A stretch of 64,000 bases of DNA, taken from assembly GCF_964204645.1 (NCBI RefSeq), contig NC_134032.1, forward strand, positions 560,501 to 624,500, given 5' to 3'. The notes beneath the pieces were generated by a model that saw nothing but the letters and a program-made list of their open reading frames with translations, made no database searches and was not told the DNA's origin. Both the position numbers and the translations under genes were made by a program. This document shows, piece after piece, positions 43,901 through 56,500 of this stretch (its first letter is position 1; each line of letters opens with the position of its first letter). Source of the DNA: Tubulanus polymorphus (lineage: Eukaryota > Nemertea > Palaeonemertea > Tubulaniformes > Tubulanidae).

Positions 43901-44426
43901 AGTAATAAATGTATTCAGGAGCATGCAGTAGCAAATACCTTTTAAGCCAGAGTTCCAGTTCAGAGCTTAGAACTGCGTATAAAAATCTGGTATCGTATGA
44001 CCGCGTGATGAACCGGAATAATCGCAATGACAAACCGATCTCCGCGCTATATGTATGAACATCGACGTACACCTATGTTCATACAAAATCCATTGAAGCG
44101 TCTTCAAAAATTCCCATGAAAATTTTAAAACAAAAAGGCTGTCCGTACATAGGTGTCTTCTTAGATGATACGATTCGAAAAATCTTTAAATATGCGGATT
44201 TCAGCGAACATATATGACAAGACACTCAATCCTCATTGTCTCTCTCCACCCAAGAGTAAATGGGTACCTGTGACTCCTGAGCGCTTGTTAGCAGCTTGGA
44301 TGTTACATCAACCCAGCAAGAGATGACTGATACATGTTACTAAATGGCTGGGGTAATAATACCGAAAATTGTTAAGCGCTCTGAGCAGCTTTGCTGTATT
44401 CAGCACTATATGAAACATTATTATTA

Positions 44427-44515
<89 letters not shown>

Positions 44516-47500
44516 AACCCGTTCAGTGCGTCTACACCGCAGTGCCGTGTATGAATTGGTGATGGATTTTGCTAGTACAACGCATTGTGGTGTATTGATG
44601 TAATTAGTTTTGATCTCTATTGAGAGATGGCAGCACCTGTCAAACATAGTGAAATACTAGTAACTAACGATACACTGCGCCGCGGTGTAGACGCACTATA
44701 GTGGTATTCCCGTTATTCAACACACTAGGGCGGAATTTTTCAAAATTTTCAAATTATCTCCAGCACGATAGGGTATTAATTAGTCAGCACTGAAAGGGTT
44801 AATATCATTATTATTATAATTATTTTAGTTGTGAATTCATAGTATCATGGCCTGACCCTCTCTATAGTGAACACTTTTTGCTCGGTCCCTCAGTCCTTCG
44901 ACTATAAAGGGCTTTTTATGTATATGAAAGTACATAAATTGTCACTACGTACCTTTTCGGACGGACTGGCGTTCCTCTCGAGTTACGCGAGGATAAACGT
45001 ACGTCTTGCGTCGCGCGAGGTCCTCCGTCGTTGAGGATATCAATTCCATGCTTTAACAATACAAACAACAAACTCACACAAACACGTATGTATAAAAACA
45101 ACAAATGACAACGCGACGAAATAAACAAACATCCCACATTCGAGTCCAGCAGATTATCACTTTAGTGTTAACATGTTCGGGATGACAACCCCCCCTGGTG
45201 GTACGGATACATTTCGCGCAATTGCTTTATCAATATCAACAAGGTCTAAATTCACGAAAAGGGTTTTTGTTCTTTAACAGGGTTCCTACAGATCAGTGAT
45301 TCCTGGATATACAGGGTTCCTACAGATCAGTGATTCCTGGATATACAGGGTTCCTACAGATCAGTCATTCCTGGATATACAGGGTTCCTACAGATCAGTG
45401 ATTCCTGGATATACAGGGTCCCTACAGATCAGTGATTCCTGGATATACAGGGTTCCTACAGATCAGTCATTCCTGGATATACAGGGTTCCTACAGATCAG
45501 TCATTCCTGGATATACAGGGTTCCTACAGATCAGTGATTCCTGGATATACAGGGTTCCTACAGATCAGTGATTCCTGGATATACAGGGTTCCTACAGATC
45601 AGTCATTCCTGGATATACAGGGTTCCTACAGATCAGTGATTCCTGGATATACAGGGTCCCTACAGATCAGTGATTCCTGGATATACAGGGTTCCTACAGA
45701 TCAGTCATTCCTGGATATACAGGGTTCCTACAGATCAGTCATTCCTGGATATACAGGGTTCCTACAGATCAGTCATTCCTGGATATACAGGGTCCCTACA
45801 GATCAGTGATTCCTGGATATACGGGGTTCCTACAGATCAGTCATTCCTGGATATAAGGAGTCTTTTAAAGGAGAAAATTTCATATTTCAAAGAAGCGTCT
45901 GCATCACTTTCGTGTCCCAATTACTGCAGACTCCTCCTAAATCGGTACAGTTTATCTCAGTAAACCGGTAATTTGGTGGTTTTGTAAGCTAATCTTCATC
46001 CTTTCTTATTCGGTAACCGCCTAAAATGATTCAGGTCTCAACTGTACTTATTAAGGGGTAGTTTACTGTACGACTAAAGTATCTAATCACCTATCTTTAA
46101 AAATTGAAAGGAGTTTCGGACATTTTGTTCGAATATTAAAAGGAGTTTCAAGCACTTTTAAAAGCGATTTCCATCTAGAATGAGTATTCACTGAATCAAG
46201 GTTTCAAGCTTACCGAAGATGAACGTCGAGATGATAATTTACGATGAGGTTTCGGAGTTTGAGACTCGCGGCCGCATTTCCTACCGCTGTTCGGTTTATC
46301 CGCGGTGTCGTCTGTTTTAATGCTGCCCGTGTCGGCGGCGGCGGCCATATTGTTCATTGATGCATAATATTCGTCAAGAAAACCGAATATACCTAAATTA
46401 TAAACATGTAATAATCAGGATCCAGTTCCACAGTTGTGAGTTAGAGTTAACTGTGAACTCAGGATCCAGTTCCACAGTTGTGAGTTAGAGTTAACTCTGA
46501 ACTCAGGATCCAGTTCCACAGTTGTGAGTAAGAGTTAACTGTGAACTCAGGATCCAGTTCCACAGTTGTGAGTTAGAGTTAACTCTGAACTCAGGATCCA
46601 GTTCCACAGTTGTGAGTTAGAGTTAACTCTGAACTCAGGATCCAGTTCCACAGTTGTGAGTTAGAGTTAACTCTGAACTCAGGATCCAGTTCCACAGTTG
46701 TGAGTTAGAGTTAACACTGAACTCAGGATCCAGTTCCACAGTTGTGAGTAAGAGTTAACTGTGAACTCAGGATCCAGTTCCACAGTTGTGAGTTAGAGTT
46801 AACTCTGAACTCAGGATCCAGTTCCACAGTTGTGAGTTAGAGTTAACTCTGAGTTCAAGTTAGTTTATTTCCAATGAGTTAAATATGAAAGTCAAATCTC
46901 AACTCCGAACTGTGGAACCGGACCCAGGGGATAAATTTGAGGGTATTTTAACCCATTCAGTGCCGACTATTTGATAACCCTAAACTGCTGGAGACAATAT
47001 GGAAATTTCTAAAATTCCACCTTAGTGTGTTGTGTAACAGGCATACCGCTATAGCGTGTCTACACCGCAGTGCGATGTGTGCGCGAAGTCAACCGGCGAT
47101 TCATACACTGCACTGTGGTGTAGATGCACCGAAAGGATTCACGCAAATTGATAATTGACATGGCATCGTTAGCGTAGAACACAGGGGTATATAGGGTTTA
47201 GCGCCTGACATCACCAAATTCAACAGTTTTCCAAAATGGCCAAATGGTTTCGAAAATATTTCCCTGATTTGAGGAAAATCTTTTAAATTCCCAAATATTT
47301 CCAAACTGGGAATTATTAGTTCAAAACTGCCAAGTTTTTCCCGATTTCCCAGTTCTGTGGGAACCATGAAGAATACCGGGTCGAATCTTTGAGCTACGGT
47401 GACAAACCCCTGCGATTTAAAACCATCAACCCGTACTCTGAGTAAATCTACCTGTGTCCCGTACTCTGAGTAAATCTACCTGTGTTAGCTATCTCTTCAT

Positions 47501-50500
47501 CTTCGGCCGATTCCTGAATACTGACGCTCTCCTCATCCTCCGGTATCGTGTCGTCGACGCGCACGTTACCTCCGCTGCCGCCACCTACGTTCAACTGGCC
47601 GATGCTGGACGCGGGACTCGTCAGCGAGCTTCGGTTCGCCGAGTTGATTTGATTGGACGACGTCTTGCGGAACAGTCGCGACGAACGCGGTGTGCTGCTG
47701 AAACGTTTCGCCGGCTGAAAGCAAAATTCGAATCGATGAGTTTTTTCGAACGTCTGCAGCGACAGGAAACATGAAACGAATTCATGTGAAATGAATTCCG
47801 TGTTTATGCGTTTCATTTGTCTACTCATACAACGAAAATAGGATACGATTCATCAACCCGTTTCAGCGCGTCTACACCGCAGTGCGGTGTATAAATCGAT
47901 GATCGAACTAGTTAGTACACTGCTTCAACATGCAAAAAAAGTGTCAGGGCGGATTCGGGCGGCTTGAGGAGTAATAGTCAGGGTGGATACTGGTGGATTG
48001 AGGAGTTATAGTCAGGGTGGATACAGGTGGATTGAGGAGTAATAGTCAGGGTGGATACGGGTGGCTCGAATGCTAATGGGTTAACTCTAACCCAACTGCA
48101 GCTCGTGGTGTTTAAGGGTTAATTTCAATGCGTAACTCACCCGTACAGAATTAGGGGTGGCAGCGTTTAGGAATTGACTGTTCCAATTCGTCTCCGTCAC
48201 TTTCTCGCGCGCAATTTTCTTCGGGGAATTTTTAGCGCCGCCAATTTCCCTAGAATGAACAAATTAAACACAATTCATAACACGCCAGTTAGTGACAGAG
48301 AAATGTAATCGTTTTCATCCATTTTTTTCATGCGCGCGATTTGTTTTTCTGACCTACCTCAAATTCCAGCTGGTGCAGATCGGGGTTATCATGTTCGAAG
48401 ACTCCATCATCATTGCCTCCAACATCCAATAGAGGGCGCACAGTTGACGAAACAATGCTTGACTAGAAAACAAACATTATATCTTTTATGAGTGAAAAGT
48501 CGCTGATTTTCCCTGCAGAGAAAATAAATCCTGAATTCCCTGATTTCGTCTGTGTCAGAACCGTGGGTTCATTGCAGGTAAATTACCTATTAAGACCGGG
48601 GGCCGGTTGCACAGTCATGACTAAAGTCCAAAAGTGGTCTTAAATCTTAAGACTCGTCTTAAGTTGTTAGATTGACTATAGAACTTAGTTGGTCTTAGAC
48701 TGTTCTTAAGTCTAAGCCATGACTATGCAACCGGCCCCAGATCTAACAACTTTAAGACCAGTCTAAGCTCATTTTGGTTCTATAACCAATCTAACAACTT
48801 AAGACCAGTATAAGCTCATTTTGGTTCTATAACCAATCTAACAACTTAAGACCAGTCTAAGCTCATTTTGGTTCTATAACCAATCTAACAACTTAAGACC
48901 AGTCTAAGCTCATTTTGGTTCTATAACCAATCTAACAACTTAAGACCAGTCTAAGCTCATTTTGGTTCTATAACCAATCTAACAACTCAAGACCAATCTC
49001 TCAGCTAATTTTGGTTCTATAGCCAATCTAACAACTTAAGATTAGTCTAAGCTCATTTTGGTTCTATAACCAATCTAACAACTTAAGACTAGTCTAAACT
49101 CATTTAGTCTAATAACTTTAGACCAGTGTTTTCAATAAGAGCCAGGTCCCAGGTCCGTCTGTTGTTTGTAAAGGACCCGCCTGTTTTTTCAAACCAGCCT
49201 TCGTCTCAGGGACTGTGACGTATTATGGGACCCTCCTGTTTTTCAAAGGGACCTGGCTTGTTAATTTCTTGTTGAAAACACTGTAGACCAGCCTTAAGAT
49301 CCATGAACACATTTGGAAACACGACAGAGCGACTAAGGCGTAAGTGACTAAACTGTGACGGTGAAGTTGAAGCGATTACTTACATTTGAGCCTCCGAGTA
49401 ATATTTCTCGCGTGGATCCTCGCCGTCGTCATGGAGAATGTTCGTTTGAGGCGTGTACGGACGACAGCTCGGTAATTTACGTTTACTGTTCGATTTCGGC
49501 GTCGGTCGTACGAACGCGTTGAACTGTTGCGCGGATGTTTCCAGTCTATTTTTCGAGAAACAAACATTTATTATATATCAAGCATCGGATAAACAATATC
49601 TACAGTCACATTGTGCGATATTAAACATCGACTAGAGTTTCAAGATCTAACAATTCAATCCTTGCTAACGTCTATCTATTTCAACCTGATTTGAGAGCAT
49701 TCTGGGTGGCCTAGCTGGCTCATTTTGGTAGAACATACCTGATAAAGGTCTTAATGGGACCAGAAAGGACGGGCAGTCGACCTCAATCATCATTTTTTAA
49801 TCCATTTGAAACTGTATTGAAGGATATCCAAAAAGTCTTTATTGCAATTGGTTTATGAGTAAAAAGAGACTCCATGATTTGAAAGTTTAACAATATGTCT
49901 CCATGCCTACCAACTGAAGTTTGGTATGTAGGCATGGAAACATATTGCTAAACTTTCAAATCATGGAGTCTCTTTTCACTTATTCATTTCTCTTCATTTA
50001 AGTGAAGACTTTTTGGATATCCTTCAATACAGTTTCGAATGGATTGAAAAATGATGATTTAGGTCGACTGCCAGTGCTTTCCGTTCCTACTAAGACCTTT
50101 ATACCCTAGTGTGTTGAATAACGGGAATAGCACTATAGTGCGTCTACACCGCGGTGCAGTGTATCGTTAGTTACTGATATTTCACTATGTTTGACAGGTG
50201 CTGCCATCTTTCAAGAGAGATAATTAGTAATTACTTATTAAATCAATACACCTCGGTGTACTAGCAAAATCCATCACTGATTCGTACACCGCACTGCGGT
50301 GTAGACGCACTGAAAGGGTTAAGTCGACCCGAGCTTAGCTTCAAGTTGTAATTTCTGGCGGCAAAGTCTCAAGCACCCCCTGCAGGTGCAAATGGAAACA
50401 ATCGGAATGAATGAATTCGTACCCGGTGAAAGCGACTTTATTTTTCGGATCCGACGGGTCGTACAAAGTAATCGGAACGTCTTCGTTAGTTTCTCTGTTG

Positions 50501-53500
50501 CTGTAGATATTCGGTGAGAAATAACTGAAATATATATATATATAGAAGAAACACACGTCAAAACAATGCGTCGAGTCGTCGCGCTCAAGTGGCGGTTGGC
50601 TAGTCGAGTACCACGCACTAGCAACGCGATCGGTCGCGATTCACACACAAGACTGTGTCACACGGTTCCGACAGATCGGTCACTCCTGGATATGAACAGT
50701 TTTCGAAGGGAAAATTTCAAGGAAGCGTCTGCATCACTTTCACATCTGGTATCAAATAACCAGACGAGTAGTAATATGTCGGTTAACTAATTATTTGACG
50801 CAGGAGCTTTCGCTTCTAATGTATAGAAGCTTCATTAGGCGAATGAGTGACTCGATAAACTGATGAAGCCTCTATACACCAAGTAGAGAAAGTTTGTATT
50901 TCAAATAAATAGCAATCTATATATATAGTACTAGTTGTCTCGTTTCACTAGCTGGTTGTGTATAGAGGCTTCATCGGGTTATCGAGTCACTCAGTCACCT
51001 GGGGCCAGTTGCACAGTTGTGACTTAAGCCCAAAATTGGTCTGAAATCTTAAGACTGGTTTTTAATTGTTAGATTGGCTATAGAACGAAGTTGGTCTTAG
51101 ACTGGTCTTAAGTCTAAGCCATGACTATGCAACTGGGCCCTGATGAAGCTTCTATTCATTAATAGCGAAAGCTCATGCGTCAAATGAATAGTTAACCTAT
51201 ACAGTAATACTCCGTCACGTTTCTTATTCTAAACCCGATTAACACCAGGGGCCGGTTCCACAGTCATGGCTTAAACTTTAGACCAATCGAAGACCGTCTT
51301 AGTTCTACCTAATCTAACAGTTTAAGACCAGTTTTAAGTTTTAAGACCACTTTTTGACTTGAGGTCTCAACTATGGAACCGGCCCCGGGCTACTCAACAA
51401 ATCTTCTCATACCTGGTATCCCAATTACGGTAGGGGACTCCTACTAAATCAGTACTGTATCTCAGTAAACCATTAATTCAGTGGTTTTGTAAGCAAATTT
51501 TTATCCTACACCCTACCTAAACTCGGTTTTCTAATTTTGCACCCCTGGGGCCGGTTGCATAGTCATGGCTTAGACTTAAGACCATTCTAAGACCAACTTA
51601 GTTCTATAGCCAATCTTAAGTCAGTCTTAAGATCTCTTTTGGACTTAAGTCACGACTGTGCAACTGGTATAGTTCCACAGTTCTGAGTTAGAGTTAACTA
51701 TTCGTTAAAACGAAATCATTTTCAATGAGTTAACTCGGGAGTCAAGTCTTAACTCGCGACCGTGGAACCGAGTCCCGATGATAGATAAACCGAGACGAAC
51801 CTTTTCAAATCGACGTCCTCGCCGAGTTCGTCGTCCGTTACATCGCTGTCCTGGTCGCTCGGTTTCTTCGTTTCACGTTTCGCCGGTTGCCATTCCGTGC
51901 GTTGACGCAATTGTTCTTTCCTCAGTTCGTCGGCCGCGGCGTCCAACTGTTAAATACGTAAAATCAGAATTCGTGAACACAATCATTTTTTAGTTATGTA
52001 GATCGAATATTTTCACATTCAAAATGGCTTCGTAAATATCTTGTAACTAATATCAGTTCAAAGCAAAAAGTACAGCCGCAGATTTTGTGTATGGATGGAC
52101 CCTCAACATATTTAACTTGAAAATAAACTTTTTAACTCAGAGCTAGATCTCTAGCTCACAACTGACTTCGTTAAGGCACCAGTATACAGGGCTTTTTTTC
52201 AATTTCGAAATCAGGGATTTCTCTTTTTTATCAATTTGATTAAGAAATTTGATCAGAAATGTCGAATACAATCTCACCACACTGGTCGCCGAACGAAAGG
52301 GGGAATTTGATTTCGAAATCGGAAATCGAAGTACAGATATAGTCGGTTGATCGGTCGACCGTCACAGCCTAGCTACATGTAAACAATAAGGGCATCTTCA
52401 GTTTTCTATACCTTTGCTTGTCGTTCTTGCGTAATCAGATGGAAAAGACCGTGTCCGAGACTAACATTTCTCATCAGATGTCGAGCGTGTACGACTTCTT
52501 TGTTCAACGTGTTCAGGTCTTTTCGATTTTTCCTCAAGATAAATTTCGCCGGCGTCTGAAAATATAAATACACCGGCATTCAAATAAAATATCAATCGGG
52601 ATCCATTGGATATACAGGGTCCCTACAGATCAGTGATTACTGGATATACAGGGTCCCTACAGATTGGTTATTCCTGGATATACAGGGTCCCTACAGATCA
52701 GTGATTACTGGATATACAGGGTCCCTACAGATCAGTCATTCCTGGATATACAGGGTCCCTACAGATCAGTGATTACTGGATATACAGGGTCCCTACAGAT
52801 CAGTCATTCCTGGATATACAGGGCCCCTACAGATTGGTTATTCCTGGATATACAGGGTCCCTACAGATCAGTGATTACTGGATATACAGGGTCCCTACAG
52901 ATCAGTGATTCCTGGATATACAGGGTCCCTACAGATCAGCCATTCCTGGATATACAGGGTCCCTACAGATCAGTCATTCCTGGACATACAGGGTTCCTAC
53001 AGATCAGTCATTACTGGATATACAGGGTCCCTACAGATCAGTCATTACTGGATATACAGGGTCCCTACAGATCAGTCATTCCTGGACATACAGGGTTCCT
53101 ACAGACCAGTCATTACTGGATATACAGGGTCCCTACAGATCAGTGATTACTGGATATACAGGGTCCCTACAGATCAGTGATTCCTGGATATACAGGGTCC
53201 CTACAGATCAGCCATTCCTGGATATACAGGGTCCCTACAGATCAGTCATTCCTGGATATACAGGGTCCCTACAGATCAGTCATTCCTGGATATACAGGGT
53301 CCCTACAGATCAGTCATTTCACTTTCATATCCCAATTACAGAAGACCCTTAATCGGTACTGTTTATCTCATTAAACCATTAATTCAGGGGTTTTGTAAGT
53401 AAATTTCTATTCTTTTTACTAATAAACACAGTTAGCCTAATAATTTTGTAACCGCCCAATTTGGTATAAACAATCCAGGTCCAAACTGTACCGATTTAGG

Positions 53501-56500
53501 GCGTAGAGTTTTAAAGCAGTTTCTGACATTTTGCTCAAATCAAAAAGGAGTTTCCAATAAGCAACCTCGAAAGAATTTTCTGTATAGAATGAGTTTGTAA
53601 GGAATCAATGAGTCGTAGGCGTCTGCCAATAGTCGACGCCCGTTCGGTGCCTCACAATGTAGATCACCATTCTGCAAGACGCGATCATTTTCTCACTATG
53701 AATAAAAACCTGTCCAGTATTGATTAAAATCATCGCACATAATTCAGTAATTATTCGATCTGTTGGATATGAATAGATTTACCACCGACCGACTGTCACA
53801 CGCAAAAAAATTCCAGTTACCTTTGATCGATTTGATTTCAACTCATTAATAAAAACAGGTCCTACTGATCAGCCGTGGGTATTCTGTGGCGCTGTATTGT
53901 AAGCCGTATAGATAAATAATGAATGTGATTTATAGCGCTTAACTGTTAACAACGCGCGATCACAAAAAAAAATATCAGTGTCACGCAAGGAAAAAATGTG
54001 CAAGGTGCAGAAATCAGCGCGAGACGTTAGACGCCAGTCGTAACCCTAAACATCAGTTGAAACAAAATGCAAGGATTAAAATTAGTATTGAAAAAGTCGG
54101 AAAATATTATTAAAAAAAGAATTTTTTGGGGAATAAAAATCAGTAACCTTTAGCCAAAATGTTAATAGTTTGGGTCTGAATTTGAGCTGCTTTATGAATA
54201 AGACGCCGTATTAGTTTCTCTGACTCCACAATTGTGCTTAATACCGCCGAAAACTGTCTTAAGGAGCACTCCTAACTACGGAGCGCTCCGATGTGACGCG
54301 CGAGATTGAGGCGATTTACACTGATCTCAGGAATGAAGAAAATGGAAGAAAAGGTCGGAAATCCGTCTACGAACAAAACTAAAAACATTTCTCAAAATTC
54401 AAGGGGTTTTTTAAAAGAGTTTTGTGCATTTTGCTTAAATTTCTAAAGGAGTTTCTGAGCACCTAAGCACCTTCAAAAACATTTTCCATTCACGAGTTTT
54501 TAAGGAATCGAAGAGTCGTTAAGGACCCTAGATGTATTTGCCTCGTACATCTCATCGGTAATTTCTTCGAATTAAAAGTCACCAAAAAAAAGAACACGAA
54601 TTGTTGAAACGCCCGCGACCCCCGATACCTGCCGTCGCTGTCCCTAAATACATACTATCGGTTTCGGAGTTGTCGAGTCGGCTTTAAGTTCATCGTCCTC
54701 GTCCGACGTCGTCGACGCTTCGTCATCGGTGTTCTATAAAACAACGTGTCGACAACAATTAAAATGAATCCCCAAAACTAACGACAAAAAATAACATCCA
54801 AAACACAAGTCTCTTTGAACTAGTTATTTAGGCTGAAGAAAATTGAAACCTTGTTTCTCATTTTTGCTGAGCTCAAAAGTAAAGTTGACCCGGCCGACCG
54901 CCTATCTACCATATACATAACTTTTTTTTTAAAAATTGTGATCAATTTCACCATAACAGACCCGGCCGCTATAGAAATGAACTGTTTACAAATTTTATTA
55001 TATTTTTCAAAAATGACCCGGCCACTGCGGAGAAACAAGGTATCATTTTTGCTTAGCCCTATTTGTTTCTTTGAAATCCCCGCTAAATTGAGGAATCCAA
55101 GCCTCTGCGAGTTTAAAAGTCGACCCGACTGGCCGCCTTTCGACCCCTATAAATTACCCTTTTTTTTCTTAAATCATGACCAAGCCCACAACAGAACAAC
55201 CAACTATAGAAATGACCTGATTACGAAATCTACCGCAGTTTAGAAGGAACAAGGTCTCATTCTATTTTAGCCTTATTTCATGTTTCTACTGAAGAAGTCA
55301 TCTTTAGGAATAGAAGTGTTATAACAAAATCGTGAGATATATTTGAAACGCAATCCAGAACAAAGAGACTTATTAAGTAATAAAGTGATACAAACTACAC
55401 GATCTGCCCCCATATTTTTGACGCGCAAACAATAATTTGAAAATTTTGTGAAAATGCTCACAAATGTATATGTGAACTGGGAGTTTACAGAGACTCATTG
55501 AACACACTAAGGCGGAGTGGTTAGAATGTTCGACTCTGGGAAGCCAGGTCGTGGGTTCAAACCCTGTAGTGTCCTCGGGCAAGACACTCAATCCTCATTG
55601 CCTCTCTTTACCCAGGGAATAAATGTGTACCTGTGACTCCTGAGCGCTTGTTAGCAGCTCGGTGTTACATCTACCCAGCAAGAGAGGACTGATACATGTT
55701 ACTAAATGGCTGGGGTAATAATACCGAAAATTGTTAAGCGCTCTGAGCAGCTTCCCTGGATTCAGCGTGATATGACACATTATTATTTAATGATCTATTA
55801 TACCTGTTGCTCTGTTACTCCAAATGAAAAGACATCAAAATCCCAGGCAATTTTATGAAATCTCTGTTTTAGTCCAGACCAAGTCGGACCATCGGCTATT
55901 TCAAAAATCTTTTGATGTCTGTAACGTGTCGATGTGATAGCCATTTTAACTAATCAATCATAGAAACGGTTGCCGAGCCGATAGTTACTATGATACGGTT
56001 ACTAAGGTGATTTTTCAAGGTGAATTTAAGGAGACTTACTGATGCGATTTTTTATGATTTAAGTCCACTTTCAGCTCGTTCCGGTTTAACCAATCCCTGA
56101 ATCTACCAGGCCTTATAATCTATCTAAGGTACATTTTCGGAATTTGAGGGCCCCAGGACTAAGACTCAATATTTTAATAATATATATAGGCTAAAGGGTT
56201 AAAGAGATTTTCTATAAGCCTAAGGCAAATTTTCAGAATTTGAGGGGCCAAGGGCTAAAAACTCAATATTTGAGGGTTAATGTCTCCTCGAAATTTTGGA
56301 ATTTGAACCGGTTTTCGATGGATCTGAGGGGCCCTGAACTAAACCCCGTGAACGATGCCGAAAAAATGATGCAAACTTACGTCGTCCCATTGCCCGAGGG
56401 CGCTGAGTATCAACTTGCGTTCCTCGAGAAAGAACGGATCGCCGATACCCTGATACGGTTTATGAGATACAGCCGAGAACCCCTGCTGAGTTAGCTGCTG

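Noticed and set aside
44372-44647. Poly-Asn / poly-Leu open frames
   Set aside because: Translation of an (ATT)n microsatellite at a SINE tail.
45276-45963. Open frames of 91-125 codons reading SWIYRVPTDQSFLDIQG repeats
   Set aside because: They lie wholly within the 34 bp minisatellite; all frames are open because the unit has no stop. Not genes.
52603-53374. 160-codon repetitive open frame
   Set aside because: Same 34 bp repeat artefact as at 45276, inside an intron of a gene on the other strand.
55800-55943. Separate gene start at the ATG at 55943
   Set aside because: The upstream exon 56119-56040 joins in phase at 55918 through a CAG acceptor, so the ATG lies in intron sequence just upstream of the exon.
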